From Modestobacter sp. VKM Ac-2982 (GTDB lineage: Bacteria; Actinomycetota; Actinomycetes; Mycobacteriales; Geodermatophilaceae), in the NCBI RefSeq assembly GCF_026967935.1, contig NZ_JAPVBL010000006.1, positions 1 to 64,000 on the forward strand: a DNA stretch of 64,000 bases, written 5' to 3'. A program made the position numbers and the translations under genes. The notes under the pieces were generated by a model, which was not told the DNA's origin, searched no databases, and was given only the letters and a program-made list of their open reading frames with translations. Shown here in pieces: positions 9,043-18,652 of the stretch; position 1 is the stretch's first letter, and each line of letters opens with the position of its first letter.

Positions 9043-9061
9043 GTCCTAGGTGCACTAGGAC
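9043..9061. promoter_or_regulatory. Probable TetR operator between methyltransferase and tetR
   Basis: A perfect 7-bp-arm palindrome GTCCTAGgtgcaCTAGGAC lies in the 62-base divergent gap, just upstream of both genes. The regulator's -10 (TAGCGT, 9071-9076) is close by. Size and symmetry fit a TetR dimer site; binding is inferred. Confidence 0.65.
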
Positions 9062-9083
9062 GAATACAGGTAGCGTGCTCGCC

Positions 9084-9731
9084 ATGCCGCAGCCTGTCAA
9101 CCGGCGCTCCTACAGCTCTCCGCTGCGGGCCGAGCGGGCGAGGGGGACACGTCGCCGGGTGATCGGGGCGGCCGTCGAGCTCCTCCTCGCCCGGGGCTAC
9201 GCCGGCACGACCCTGGCCGCGGTGGCCACCGCGGCCGAGGTGTCCGTCGACACGGTCTTCCACCTGTTCGGCAGCAAGCGCGGGCTGCTGCAGGCGGCGA
9301 TGGACACCGTGATCGGTGGTGACGACACCGACGTCCCCCTGCTGGAGCGGCCTGATCCACAGACGATGCGGGCCGAGACCGATCCACGTCGGCAGATCGC
9401 GCTGTTCGCCCACGGCATCCTGGGCCAGCTCGAACGGATCGCCCCGGTCGACGCCATGCTGCGCAGCGCTGCTGCCGTCGACGACGACGTCGCCGCGCTG
9501 CGGGCGGACCTGCACCAGCGCCAGCGGCGACAGGCCATGACGACCGTCGCAGGCTGGATCGCGTCGAACAGCCCCTTGCGGGACGCGATGCCGGTCGAGG
9601 AGGCAGCCGCCGTCCTGTGGACGCTCACCAGCCCCGAGCTGCACCACATGTTCCGGGTCGACTGCGGCTGGCCACCGGACCGGTACGAACGCTGGCTGCG
9701 CACCACCCTGGAGGACGGCCTCCTGCCCTGA
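9084..9731 (+). CDS. TetR/AcrR family transcriptional regulator
   Basis: A 215-residue protein. The N-terminal helix-turn-helix runs from about 17 to 65 (RARGTRRRVIGAAVELLLARGYAGTTLAAVATAAEVSVDTVFHLFGSKRGLL), the canonical TetR layout, followed by an all-helical ligand domain. ATG 9084 is chosen because TAGCGT ends seven bases upstream; GTG 9075 is an alternative. It probably represses itself and the divergent methyltransferase through the palindrome at 9043-9061. The ligand is unknown. Confidence 0.88.
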   Translation: MPQPVNRRSYSSPLRAERARGTRRRVIGAAVELLLARGYAGTTLAAVATAAEVSVDTVFHLFGSKRGLLQAAMDTVIGGDDTDVPLLERPDPQTMRAETDPRRQIALFAHGILGQLERIAPVDAMLRSAAAVDDDVAALRADLHQRQRRQAMTTVAGWIASNSPLRDAMPVEEAAAVLWTLTSPELHHMFRVDCGWPPDRYERWLRTTLEDGLLP

Positions 9732-9781
9732 GGACCCGGCCGCGGGAACCATCGGTCCCCCGCCCGCGCCGACGCCGCGGC

Positions 9782-9871
9782 TTCGGGTTGATCGGGCTGG
9801 CCAAGCTGGAGCTGACCAACCGGACGCAGGCCGGGATCCTCGCCCACGAGGCCGGCCTGCTCCAGACGTGA
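9782..9871 (+). pseudogene. Remnant of a LuxR/NarL-type response regulator C-terminus
   Basis: A short frame ending in TGA at 9869-9871 encodes KLELTNRTQAGILAHEAGLL. This resembles the last helix and tail of NarL/LuxR DNA-binding domains (the usual K-L-x-x-x-NRTQA-x-LAHEAGL). No upstream HTH core, receiver domain or start is present, so it appears to be the surviving tail of a deleted gene between tetR and furA. Confidence 0.6.
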
Positions 9872-9903
9872 CCCCCTGACCGCGACACCCCGGTACGGCG
9901 TTT

Positions 9904-9934
9904 CTTGACTAGTTCAAGGAAGGCAGGCCAGGAT
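9904..9934 (+). promoter_or_regulatory. furA-katG promoter with Fur-box-like palindrome
   Basis: A -35 TTGACT (9905-9910) is followed 18 bases later by CAGGAT (9929-9934), which ends six bases before the GTG start of furA, so the transcript is probably leaderless. CTTGA (9904-9908) and TCAAG (9914-9918) form an inverted repeat overlapping the -35 box. Mycobacterial furA promoters have the same TCTTGACT-type element bound by FurA, so autoregulation is likely. Confidence 0.72.
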
Positions 9935-9940
9935 CACCTC

Positions 9941-10417
9941 GTGCCCGACGCCGCCTCGCTCGAACGAGAACTGCGCGCCGTCGGTCTCCGGGTCACCCGC
10001 CCGCGTCTGGCGGTCCTGGACGCCGTGCACGCCCACCCGCACCTGGACACCGATGCCCTCATCGACGCCGCGCGCACCCGCCTGGACGCGGTCTCCCACC
10101 AGGCGGTCTACGACGTCCTGCGGGTGCTCACCGACCGCGGCCTCGTCCGGCGCATCCAGCCGCAGGGATCGGTCGCCCGCTACGAGGCGCGCGTCGACGA
10201 CAACCACCACCACCTGGTCTGCCGGTCCTGCGGCGCCATCAGCGACGTCGACTGCGCCACCGGCGCGGCGCCGTGCCTGACGCCGTCCGGTGACGCCCCG
10301 ACCGGCTTCGTCGTCGACGAGGCCGAGGTCATCTACTGGGGCCGGTGCCTCTCCTGCGCCACCGCACCGGCCATTCCGTCCACCACCGAACGTCCCGCAG
10401 AGAGAGGCACTCCATGA
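9941..10417 (+). CDS. furA: Fur family regulator (FurA/CatR type)
   Basis: A 158-residue protein with an N-terminal winged helix ([43 protein letters not shown]) and a C-terminal dimerisation/metal domain with the [11 protein letters not shown] block and later CLSC. It senses peroxide or iron and represses katG in actinobacteria. Position, promoter and the ATGA overlap with katG (10414-10417) all identify the furA-katG operon. GTG 9941 is favoured by the leaderless promoter six bases upstream. Confidence 0.93.
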   Translation: MPDAASLERELRAVGLRVTRPRLAVLDAVHAHPHLDTDALIDAARTRLDAVSHQAVYDVLRVLTDRGLVRRIQPQGSVARYEARVDDNHHHLVCRSCGAISDVDCATGAAPCLTPSGDAPTGFVVDEAEVIYWGRCLSCATAPAIPSTTERPAERGTP

Positions 10418-12675
10418 CCGAGTACGACAAGTCCCAGGTCAGCACGGCCGACCACGACAAGACCGAGGTCGCCAAGGCGCAGTCGGAGAGCACCAGCGAG
10501 AGCGAGAACCCGGCGATTAAGGCGCCGGAGCCGGCCACCAACGGTCGCCCCCGCACCACCCGCGACTGGTGGCCCAACCAGGTCGACGTCCAGGTGCTGA
10601 ACAAGACCTCCAAGGACTCCGACCCGCTCGGCGCGGACTTCGACTACAAGGCCGCCGTGGCCACGCTCGACGTCGAGGCGGTCAAGCGCGACGTCGTCGA
10701 GGTCATGCGCACCTCGCAGGACTGGTGGCCGGCGGACTGGGGCCACTACGGCCCGCTGTTCATCCGGATGTCCTGGCACGCCGCGGGCACCTACCGCATC
10801 GCCGACGGCCGCGGTGGCGGTGGCGAGGGCGGGCAGCGCTTCGCGCCGCTGAACAGCTGGCCGGACAACGCCAACCTGGACAAGGCCCGCCGGCTGCTGC
10901 TGCCGGTCAAGCAGAAGTACGGCCGCACGCTCTCCTGGGCCGACCTGCTCGTGCTCGCCGGCAACGTCGCGCACGACGACATGGGGCTGAAGACCTTCGG
11001 CTTCGCCTTCGGCCGCGCCGACAACTGGCAGCCCGGCGAGGTCTTCTGGGGCCCGGAGGACACCTGGCTCGGCGACGAGCGCTACGCCGACGACGCCCCG
11101 CTGGACCTGGACGACGGCCACCTCGCCGCCGTCACCATGGGCCTGATCTACGTCAACCCGGAGGGCCCGCAGGGCAAGCCCGACCCGCTGGCCTCGGCCC
11201 ACGACATCCGCGTCACCTTCAGCCGGATGGGCATGAACGACGAGGAGACCGTCGCGCTGATCGCCGGCGGCCACACCTTCGGCAAGACGCACGGCGCGGG
11301 CAACCCCGAGCTGGTCGGCCCCGAGCCCGAGGGCTGCCCGGTGCACGGCAACGGCATCGGCTGGGTCAGCCAGTACGGCACCGGCAAGGGCGCCGACACG
11401 ATCACCAGCGGCCTCGAGGGCGCGTGGACGCCGACGCCGACGACGTGGGACAACACCTACTTCGAGATGCTGTTCAGCTACGACTGGGAGCTCACCGAGA
11501 GCCCGGCCGGCGCGAAGCAGTGGAAGCCGAAGAACCCCGAGGCGCAGGAGCTCGTCCCCGACGCGCACATCGAGGGCAAGAAGAACGCCCCGATGATGGC
11601 GACCACCGACCTCGCCCTCATGGCCGACCCCGGCTTCCGGGAGATCTCCGAGCGGTTCTACAACGACCCGGAGTACTTCGCCGACGCCTACGCCCGGGCG
11701 TGGTTCAAGCTGCTGCACCGCGACATGGGCCCGAAGAGCCGCTACGTCGGCCCGGACGTGCCGGCCGAGGAGCTCATCTGGCAGGACCCGGTCCCGGCCG
11801 TCGACCACGAGCTCGTGGGCGAGACCGAGATCGCCGACCTCAAGGCCCGCCTGCTCGACTCGGGGCTGACCGTGTCGCAGCTGGTGCACACCTCCTGGTC
11901 GGCGGCGGCGTCCTACCGCGGCACCGACAAGCGCGGTGGGGCCAACGGTGCGCGGCTCCGCCTGGAGCCGCAGGTCAACTGGGCGGCCAACCAGGGCGTC
12001 ACCGACGTGCTGCCGGTGCTGGAGCAGGTGAAGAGCGACTTCGAGTCGCAGACCGGCAAGAAGGTCTCGCTGGCCGACCTGATCGTCCTCGGTGGCACCG
12101 CGGCGGTGGAGAAGGCCGCGGCCGACGCCGGCGTGCAGCTCACCGTGCCGTTCTCCCCCGGCCGCACCGACGCCAGCCAGGAGCAGACCGACGTCGAGAA
12201 CTTCCGCTGGCTCGAGCCGCGCGCCGACGGCTTCCGCAACTACCTCCAGCCGGGCAGCAAGCTGGAGCCGGAGACGCTGCTGATCGACCGCGCCTACATG
12301 CTCGAGCTGACGGCGCGGGAGATGGTAGTGCTCCTCGGTGGCCTGCGGGTGCTCGGGGCCAACACCGGCGGCGTGCAGCACGGCGTGTTCACCGACCGAC
12401 CGGGCGTCCTGTCCCAGGACTTCTTCCGCAACCTGCTGGACCTGGGCGTCCAGTGGCGCACCTCGGTGGCCGACGAGGACGTCTACGAGGGCCTGGACGC
12501 CGACGGGAACGTCGTCCGCACGGCGACCGCGGTCGACCTGGTGCTCAACTCCAACTCCATCCTGCGCGGCATCGTCGAGGTCTACTCGGGCGACGACATG
12601 CAGGAGGCGTTCGCCCAGGACTTCGCCGCTGCCTGGGTGAAGGTCATGGAGCTCGACCGCTACGACCTGCGGTAG
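10414..12675 (+). CDS. katG: Catalase-peroxidase KatG
   Basis: A 753-residue bifunctional haem catalase-peroxidase, full length with both duplicated domains, that detoxifies H2O2 in the cytosol. Distal residues R118, W121 and H122 ([11 protein letters not shown]) are present. Y246 (YVNPEGP) and M272 (SRMGMNDEE) complete the Trp-Tyr-Met adduct needed for catalase activity. The proximal haem ligand is H287 ([12 protein letters not shown]), and D151 (NSWPDN) lies at the access channel. The N-terminus carries about 25 extra polar residues. The start overlaps the furA stop (ATGA), so translation is coupled; GAGAGAGG is the ribosome binding site. A hairpin terminator follows the stop. Confidence 0.97.
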   Translation: MTEYDKSQVSTADHDKTEVAKAQSESTSESENPAIKAPEPATNGRPRTTRDWWPNQVDVQVLNKTSKDSDPLGADFDYKAAVATLDVEAVKRDVVEVMRTSQDWWPADWGHYGPLFIRMSWHAAGTYRIADGRGGGGEGGQRFAPLNSWPDNANLDKARRLLLPVKQKYGRTLSWADLLVLAGNVAHDDMGLKTFGFAFGRADNWQPGEVFWGPEDTWLGDERYADDAPLDLDDGHLAAVTMGLIYVNPEGPQGKPDPLASAHDIRVTFSRMGMNDEETVALIAGGHTFGKTHGAGNPELVGPEPEGCPVHGNGIGWVSQYGTGKGADTITSGLEGAWTPTPTTWDNTYFEMLFSYDWELTESPAGAKQWKPKNPEAQELVPDAHIEGKKNAPMMATTDLALMADPGFREISERFYNDPEYFADAYARAWFKLLHRDMGPKSRYVGPDVPAEELIWQDPVPAVDHELVGETEIADLKARLLDSGLTVSQLVHTSWSAAASYRGTDKRGGANGARLRLEPQVNWAANQGVTDVLPVLEQVKSDFESQTGKKVSLADLIVLGGTAAVEKAAADAGVQLTVPFSPGRTDASQEQTDVENFRWLEPRADGFRNYLQPGSKLEPETLLIDRAYMLELTAREMVVLLGGLRVLGANTGGVQHGVFTDRPGVLSQDFFRNLLDLGVQWRTSVADEDVYEGLDADGNVVRTATAVDLVLNSNSILRGIVEVYSGDDMQEAFAQDFAAAWVKVMELDRYDLR

Positions 12676-12686
12676 CCGTCCCCACC

Positions 12687-12725
12687 CGGACGCCCCGGTC
12701 CGCCTCGTGCGGGCCGGGGCGTCCG
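12687..12725 (+). terminator. Hairpin terminator after katG
   Basis: A 17-bp stem with one G-U pair (CGGACGCCCCGGTCCGC ... GCGGGCCGGGGCGTCCG) and a CTCGT loop. Nearly the same hairpin is repeated after the sensor kinase at 15660-15702. It can serve katG and, in reverse, the PepSY gene. Confidence 0.82.
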
Positions 12726-12776
12726 CGCAGGTGCGGGGGCCGATCTCGGTCGGCTCGGCCCCGCGAGCCACGGACG

Positions 12777-13316
12777 TCAGTCGTCGTCGTTCTGGACGGC
12801 GGTGACGGTGAGGTCCCGGTCGAGGGCCACCTCGACGACCGTGCCGTCGTCGAGCTGCACCTCGGCCTCGTAGCCGGTGTCGCCGTCGTCGGCGATCTCG
12901 ACCTCGGTGACCGTGCCGCCGCCGGCCGCCTCCAGGGCAGCAGCAGCGGCCTCGTCACGATCGCGGCCGGTGACCTGCTCATCGGGCTCGTCGCCGTCGG
13001 ACTCGTCGCCGTCACGCTCGTCGCCGAGCACGGTGAAGTCCTCGTCGAGGTGGACGTCGACCTCTCCGCCGTCCCCGAGGGTGACCTCGACCTCGTAGTG
13101 GCCCTCCTCGTCGCCGACCTCGCTGTCGGTGACCGCACCTCCGCCGACGTGGGCGAGCGCGGCCTCACTGGCCTGCTCGAGGGCGTTGCCGGTGAGGGCG
13201 ACGTCCGGGCGGTCGTCCCCCTCGCCGGCGTCGACGGCCAGGGCGACGCCGCCGCCGCCGACCAGCAGCGCCAGGCCTGCGCCGCCACCGATGATCCACC
13301 GGGTGCTGTTCTTCAT
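12777..13316 (-). CDS. PepSY domain-containing exported protein
   Basis: A 179-residue protein with an excellent ribosome binding site (AGGAGGAG before ATG 13316). An N-terminal hydrophobic segment (about 8-28) is a signal peptide or anchor. Two PepSY repeats follow ([19 protein letters not shown]... and [18 protein letters not shown]...), separated by an Asp-rich linker ([11 protein letters not shown]). PepSY domains are extracytoplasmic and thought to inhibit peptidases or modulate sensor kinases. The gene is divergent from a response regulator/kinase pair with shared 11-bp-spaced repeats, so it is a likely target and possibly an accessory of that system. The acidic residues could bind cations. 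Confidence 0.88.
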   Translation of the reverse strand: MKNSTRWIIGGGAGLALLVGGGGVALAVDAGEGDDRPDVALTGNALEQASEAALAHVGGGAVTDSEVGDEEGHYEVEVTLGDGGEVDVHLDEDFTVLGDERDGDESDGDEPDEQVTGRDRDEAAAAALEAAGGGTVTEVEIADDGDTGYEAEVQLDDGTVVEVALDRDLTVTAVQNDDD

Positions 13317-13376
13317 GTCTCCTCCTGGGGTCTGTGGCAGCCCCTCCACCGGGGCATGGCCCGAGTGTCGACCGGA

Positions 13377-13427
13377 CCAGCTGAGGCGACCCTGAGAGCA
13401 GACCAGCCCTCTCAGCTGGTTCTCAGC
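13377..13427. promoter_or_regulatory. Response-regulator binding sites in the pepSY / RR divergent promoter
   Basis: CTGAG occurs at 13381 and 13392, and CTCAG at 13411 and 13422: two head-to-tail pairs each spaced 11 bp, in opposite orientation. They also form a 9-bp inverted repeat (CCAGCTGAG 13377-13385 with CTCAGCTGG 13411-13419). Pairs with 11-bp spacing are the hallmark of OmpR-family dimers. Both divergent genes would be controlled. Confidence 0.68.
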
Positions 13428-13469
13428 ACCGACGTGGCAGAACAGGGACCAGCCGGCGAGAGGGTGGAC

Positions 13470-14143
<674 letters not shown>

Positions 14144-14147
<4 letters not shown>

Positions 14148-15532
14148 GCGTCGGCCGGCCGGCCGGCCTGGCCGGGTGGGCACGGCGACGCTCGCTGCGT
14201 GCACGGCTGACCGCAGCGGCGGTGGCGGTCGTCGCCGCTGCCCTCTCGCTGTCCGCGGCGCTGCTGGTCATCCGAGTGGAGTCGGCGCTGGTGGCCGGCG
14301 TCGACGCCGCCGCCCGCGACCGGGCCGAGCGCGTCGCCACAGCGATCGGCTCCGGCCGGTCGGCTGCGTCGGTGCTCACCGCGGACGTCGTCGTCGACGA
14401 CGAGGTCGTCCAGGTGCTCGACGGGGACCGAGCCGTGCTGGCCTCCTCCGTCGGACGCCCGGGTGGGCGCCCCCTGCTGACGGCTCCGGCGGGCACCGGC
14501 CCGGAGGCGGTCACCCAGGACGGACTGGCCCTGTCCGGCGAGCAGGACGAGCCGTACCGCGTGCTCAGCCTCCCGGTCCGCGCACCGGACGGGCAGCGGG
14601 TCCTCGTCCAGGTCGGGTTGCCGCTGGACGATGCCGAGGACAGCGTCGAGGAGCTGACCTCGGCACTCACCGTGGGCGTACCGGCGGTGGTCGCCGTCCT
14701 CGCCGTCCTGACGTGGCTGCTGGCCGGGCGGGCGCTGCGCCCGGTGGAGGCGCTGCGTCGGGAGGCCGCCGACATCCCCGGCGACGCACTCGATCGACGG
14801 CTCGCCGTCCCCGCCGGCGGCGACGAGCTCGCCCGGCTGGCCACCACCTTCAACGCGCTGCTCGGTCGGGCGGAGGACGCGACCCGACGGCAGCGGGAGT
14901 TCGTCGCCGACGCCGCCCACGAGATCCGGAGTCCGCTGGCCTCCCTGCGCACCCAGCTGGAGGTCGCCGCACTGCACGACGACCCGTCGTGGCGGGAGCA
15001 GCTCCCCGCGCTGACCGAGGACGCGCAGCGCCTGTCCCGGCTGGTCGACGACCTCCTCCGGCTCGCCCGGATCGACGCCCGCGTCCCGCTCGCCCGCGAC
15101 GAGGTCGACCTCGACGACCTCGTGCTGGAGACGGCGGAGCGCATCCGTCGGCACACCACGCGGCACGTGGACACGTCCGCGGTCTCCGCTGCCCGGGTCA
15201 CCGGAGACCGGGACGCGCTCGCGCGCGTCGTGCAGAACCTGCTCGACAACGCGCTGAGGCATGCCCGCACCACCGTGTCCGTCTCCCTGATCGCGACCCA
15301 CCAGGCGCTGCTCACCGTCCGCGACGACGGTCCGGGCATCCCCGTCGACCAGCGCGAACGGGTGTTCGACCGGTTCACCCGCCTCGACGACGCCCGCAGT
15401 CGCGACGTCGGCGGGACCGGACTCGGGCTGGCGATCGTCCGCGACGTCGTCCGGCAGCACGGCGGCGACGTCGTCGTCGAGGACGCCGCCCCGGGCGCCC
15501 GGCTGGTCGTCCGACTCCCGCTCACCGGCTGA
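14144..15532 (+). CDS. Sensor histidine kinase (HAMP-HisKA-HATPase)
   Basis: A 462-residue membrane kinase. TM1 is at about 25-45 (after RRRSLRARL). An extracytoplasmic sensor of about 130 residues follows, then TM2 at about 175-195 ([17 protein letters not shown]) and HAMP. HisKA has phospho-acceptor H259 ([16 protein letters not shown]); the HATPase has N ([10 protein letters not shown]), G1 (DDGPGIP) and G2 ([10 protein letters not shown]) boxes. It pairs with the preceding response regulator through an ATGA overlap. The extracellular sensor has no recognisable domain; with the metal-linked genes downstream, a metal or envelope signal is plausible but unproven. Confidence 0.93.
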
Positions 15533-15659
15533 CCGGACCGGACCGCGCGGCATCGTCGGGGTCTGCTCGGCCGATGACGCCCCAGGGCTGTCGGTGCGGG
15601 ACCTCGTCACCGCCGGGGTCGAGGTGAGGGGAGCCGGCTCCGACCTGCGGTGCCGCCCA

Positions 15660-15702
15660 CCCGGACGCCCCGGCCCGCGTCGTGCGGGCCGGGGCGTCCG
15701 GG
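15660..15702 (+). terminator. Hairpin terminator after the sensor kinase
   Basis: A perfect 19-bp stem (CCCGGACGCCCCGGCCCGC with its complement) and a GTCGT loop. The core is almost identical to the hairpin after katG, 3 kb upstream. It separates convergent genes and can work in both directions. Confidence 0.82.
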
Positions 15703-15728
15703 CGTTCACGGGCAGGTGCCCCGGCCCC

Positions 15729-16625
15729 TCACCACTCCAGGACCACGTCGAACGTCTGCCCGCCGTCGACGGACTCGACGAGGGCCTCGGCGGTGGCCAC
15801 GACGACCCGCGGGACGCCGTCCCCGGTGACCCCGAGCGTCACCGCCTGCGGGGCGGAGCCCAGCGCAGCTCCCTGGTTCCAGGTGTCGCCGCCGTCGGTG
15901 CTGGTCCAGACGACCCCGGAGGGGTCCACCCCGGCGACCTCGGCGGCCGTCTCGGCCCAGTCGACCACCTGGAGGAGCGGGGCGTCGTCCACCAGGGCCC
16001 ATGTCCGGCCACCGTCGGTGGAACGGAGCAGCCCCTGGGCCGTCGTGGCGAGCACCCGTTCCCCGGTCGGGGACGCCGTGAGCGTGTGGGGCTCGGCCGG
16101 GATGGCCACCTCCTCCCAGGTCGTGCCGTCGCTGCTGCGCACGAGCGTGCCGTCGTAGCCCAGGACGCCGGCGGCGCTGGTGGTGAGGGCGTGGAAGTCC
16201 GACCGGCCCTGCCGGGACACCGGGCTCCAGGTCCGCCCGCCGTCGGTCGACTCGATCAGCCCCATGGGCTGGGGCAGGTCGACGCGCAGGCCGGGATGGC
16301 CGGAGGCGAGGAAGTGCCCGGGCCCGGACACCGTGAACCCCATCAGGTCCATGACCGGGCTGACGAGCGCAGCCGCTCCCCCGTCGGCCACCTCGAACAG
16401 GCCCTCGTGCGTCGCGACGAACAGGGTGTCGTCGGCCGGGTCGATCCCCACTCCGTGCACGTGGCTGATCCCCGGGGCCGACGTCGCCGGACTCGGCGGA
16501 GCCGCGCCCGACTCCGGCGTCCCCGACGTACAGGCGGCCAGCAGCACCGCGACGGGCAGCAGGACGGCGGACGCGCCCCGTCGGCGGGGGCCGAGGACGG
16601 CGTGCGGCTGGGCAGGTGGTGTCAC
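15729..16625 (-). CDS. BNR/Asp-box repeat lipoprotein (F510_1955-type glycosylhydrolase family)
   Basis: A 298-residue protein with a lipoprotein signal (LLPVAVLLAAC, lipobox Cys at about 32). After it come five Asp-box-like repeats: STDGGRTWS, SSDGTTWEE, STDGGRTWA, STDGGDTWN and SVDGGQTFD. This is a beta-propeller of the sialidase/BNR superfamily. The N-terminal HVHGVGIDPADDTLFVATHEGL motif is typical of the family annotated as F510_1955 glycosylhydrolase, which often sits beside DUF305 and copper genes. The sialidase catalytic arginines are not evident, so hydrolase activity is doubtful. It is probably an envelope-anchored binding propeller. Confidence 0.82.
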   Translation of the reverse strand: MTPPAQPHAVLGPRRRGASAVLLPVAVLLAACTSGTPESGAAPPSPATSAPGISHVHGVGIDPADDTLFVATHEGLFEVADGGAAALVSPVMDLMGFTVSGPGHFLASGHPGLRVDLPQPMGLIESTDGGRTWSPVSRQGRSDFHALTTSAAGVLGYDGTLVRSSDGTTWEEVAIPAEPHTLTASPTGERVLATTAQGLLRSTDGGRTWALVDDAPLLQVVDWAETAAEVAGVDPSGVVWTSTDGGDTWNQGAALGSAPQAVTLGVTGDGVPRVVVATAEALVESVDGGQTFDVVLEW

Positions 16626-16664
16626 AGCTGTGCTCCTTCTTCGTGGTCCACGAGGTGACTCAGG

Positions 16665-17285
16665 TCAGCCGTCCAGCTCGGTGAGCAGCTGCTCCATCTC
16701 CTCGATCTCCTGCCTCTGCGTGTCGCTGACGGTGCGAGCGAGGTCGATGACCTCGGGGGCGCGACCGTGCTGGACCTCCGTCTGCGCCATCTCGACGGCG
16801 CCCTCGTGGTGCTCGACCATGGCCTTGAGCCACCTGCGGTCGAAGTCCGGACCGGCGGCGGGCATCTGCTCCATCCCCATGCCGCTGCCCATGGCCTCGG
16901 ACCCGTGGTCCATGCCGCCCATGCCGCCCATGTGGCCGGACTCCGGGAGGGCTTCGCCCCAGCCCTCGAGCCAGCCGGTCATGAGGTCGATCTCCGGGCC
17001 CTGCGCTGCCTCGATGCGCTCCGCCAGGGCGACGACCCGGGAGTCCGAGGCGCGGTCGACGGCGGCCTCGGCCATCATCAGCGCGCCCTCGTGGTGCGGG
17101 ATCATCCCCTGGGCGAACGCGACATCGGCGTCGTTGTGCGCAGCGACCCCGGCGACGGGGTCCTCGACGGTCGACGTGTCGCCGGCGGCCGACGGGCCGA
17201 CCGTGTCCGAGCAGCCGGCGAGGACGACGGCGGCGGCCGCCAGCCCACCGGCGAGGCGGGTGAGTCGAGCGTTGGTGCGGGTCAT
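16665..17285 (-). CDS. DUF305 family lipoprotein
   Basis: A 206-residue lipoprotein from ATG 17285 (ribosome binding site AGGAGA; lipobox VLAGC). It contains two ferritin-like/DUF305 helical halves, each with the metal-binding-type signature: FAQGMIPHHEGALMMAEAAV and LKAMVEHHEGAVEMAQTEV. A Met/Gly/His-rich stretch (GHMGGMGGMDHGSEAMGSGM) lies between them, the kind of sequence that binds copper. DUF305 proteins are associated with metal stress; the biochemistry is unclear. The BNR lipoprotein gene follows 39 bases downstream on the same strand. Confidence 0.88.
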   Translation of the reverse strand: MTRTNARLTRLAGGLAAAAVVLAGCSDTVGPSAAGDTSTVEDPVAGVAAHNDADVAFAQGMIPHHEGALMMAEAAVDRASDSRVVALAERIEAAQGPEIDLMTGWLEGWGEALPESGHMGGMGGMDHGSEAMGSGMGMEQMPAAGPDFDRRWLKAMVEHHEGAVEMAQTEVQHGRAPEVIDLARTVSDTQRQEIEEMEQLLTELDG

Positions 17286-17369
17286 GCGGGTCTCCTGTCT
17301 GGGGATCTCGGGCATGCGTGCAAGACCCCGGAGCAACGTGGGCTGTCGGGGTGGGCGCAGCAGTTCGGC

Positions 17370-17804
17370 CTAGATCCGCAGGAGACAGAGCACGGAGAGA
17401 TCCGGTGGTCGCGGCTGCCGCGACCACCCGGTGGTCCAGCGCGGAGAGCTGAGCGACCCGCGGACGAGCCGGACCACCGTGCCGCGGAGCCGGACCAGTG
17501 CCCCCGCGACCGTCAGCCCCGCCAGCAGGACGGCGAGGCAGACAGCCAGGGCGTGCCCGTCGTGCCACGAGTCGAGCGAGCCGGTGGCACCGGCCTCACC
17601 AGCCCCCTGCGGGGCCGCGGAGTGGTGGCCGGGCAGCGCAGCGACGACGGCGACCTGGCCCGCAGGCGCCGGGACGTCGACCGAGGCGGTCAGCGCGTGC
17701 GCGACGGACGCGTGCTCCAGAGCCGGGTCCACCGCCGTGCACTGCACCCCGTGCACGCCGAAGACGGCTGCCAACAGCAGCAGCGCCGTCCAGACCCGTG
17801 GCAC
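17370..17804 (-). CDS. DUF6153-like small membrane protein
   Basis: A 144-residue protein from GTG 17804, preceded by a strong GGGGGAGG. It has an N-terminal hydrophobic segment (VWTALLLLAAVFGVHGVQC), a His-containing loop (LPGHHSAAP, DSWHDGHA), a second membrane helix (LAVCLAVLLAGLTVAGALV), and a basic tail ending PPDLSVLCLLRI. This layout, including the conserved C-terminal CxLRI-type end, is that of DUF6153 proteins of actinobacteria. Function is unknown. Co-location with DUF305 and histidine-rich loops suggests a role in metal handling (inference). Confidence 0.7.
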   Translation of the reverse strand: MPRVWTALLLLAAVFGVHGVQCTAVDPALEHASVAHALTASVDVPAPAGQVAVVAALPGHHSAAPQGAGEAGATGSLDSWHDGHALAVCLAVLLAGLTVAGALVRLRGTVVRLVRGSLSSPRWTTGWSRQPRPPDLSVLCLLRI

Positions 17805-17995
17805 TCCGACCACCTCCCCCACCTGACGGTACGACGCCACGCCGCACGTGCCGATCAGGCCTGCCGACGGCCGTACGGAGGCCCGTCACCCTCTCCCGGG
17901 AGGGTTGCCGGCGGCTCGTTTGCCCGGACGTCCGTACGGGCACGCGGGCATGCGTACAGATCCCCTCCCTACGACGACAGGACGGAGACCCGGAC

Positions 17996-18622
17996 ATGGC
18001 GACGCAGAAGGACGTCGAGGGCACCGAGCAGCAGAACGAGAACGGCGGCGGGATGTCGCACCAGACGAAGATGTACCTGCGCTTCGCCGCCATGATCACC
18101 ACGGCCATGGTCGTCATGTACTGGACCATGTTCGCCTCCACGTGGGAGTGGAGCCACGTCCAGTTCAGCGAGAGCCGCGTGTTCATGGCGGTCACCATGG
18201 GCGGCACCATGGGGCTGGTCATGCTGGCCTGGATGCTCAACATGTACAAGGACATGAAGGGCAACATCGCGATCGTGGCGGTGAGCCTGCTGCTGCTGGG
18301 CGGCGGCATCGCCCTCGACCGCAGCCAGGTCACCGTGGACGACGTGGACTGGATGCAGGCGATGATCCCGCACCACTCCATGGCCATCACCCGCTCCGAG
18401 CGCGCCGACATCGACGACATCCGGGTGTGCCAGCTCGCCGTCGACATCATCGTCGCGCAGGAGAAGGAGATCGCCGAGATGGAGTGGCTGATCGAGGACA
18501 TCGAGGAGAACGGCGAGGCCGAGACGCAGGAGGAGGCGCTGGCCAGGCCCGTGCCCGAGTTCGACGGTTCCGCCCTGCGCGACTGCCCCGATCTCCCCAC
18601 GTCGGGGTCCGACCAGCCCTGA
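17996..18622 (+). CDS. Membrane-anchored DUF305 protein
   Basis: A 208-residue protein. The N-terminus is cytoplasmic and polar. Three membrane helices follow (about 27-46, 56-76 and 82-102, with many Met residues), then a single DUF305 domain with WMQAMIPHHSMAITRSERA and EKEIAEMEWLIEDIEENG. It differs from the divergent lipoprotein paralogue, which has two DUF305 halves and a lipid anchor. ATG 17996 follows GACGGAGACC. The presence of two architectures in one locus suggests a shared metal-related function at the membrane. Confidence 0.88.
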   Translation: MATQKDVEGTEQQNENGGGMSHQTKMYLRFAAMITTAMVVMYWTMFASTWEWSHVQFSESRVFMAVTMGGTMGLVMLAWMLNMYKDMKGNIAIVAVSLLLLGGGIALDRSQVTVDDVDWMQAMIPHHSMAITRSERADIDDIRVCQLAVDIIVAQEKEIAEMEWLIEDIEENGEAETQEEALARPVPEFDGSALRDCPDLPTSGSDQP

Positions 18623-18647
18623 TCGGGTCCTGCAGTGCGACCCGGGA
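18621..18647 (+). terminator. Short hairpin between convergent DUF305 and membrane-protein genes
   Basis: CGGGTC and GACCCG (6-bp stem, 18624-18629 and 18639-18644) lie in the 30-base gap between the two convergent stops. Weak but well placed. Confidence 0.4.
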
Positions 18648-18652
18648 TCGGG

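Noticed and set aside
10333-12771. A very long open frame on the strand opposite katG
   Set aside because: It has no recognisable domains, is Arg/Gly/His-rich and exists because GC-rich codons leave few stops in the antisense frames.
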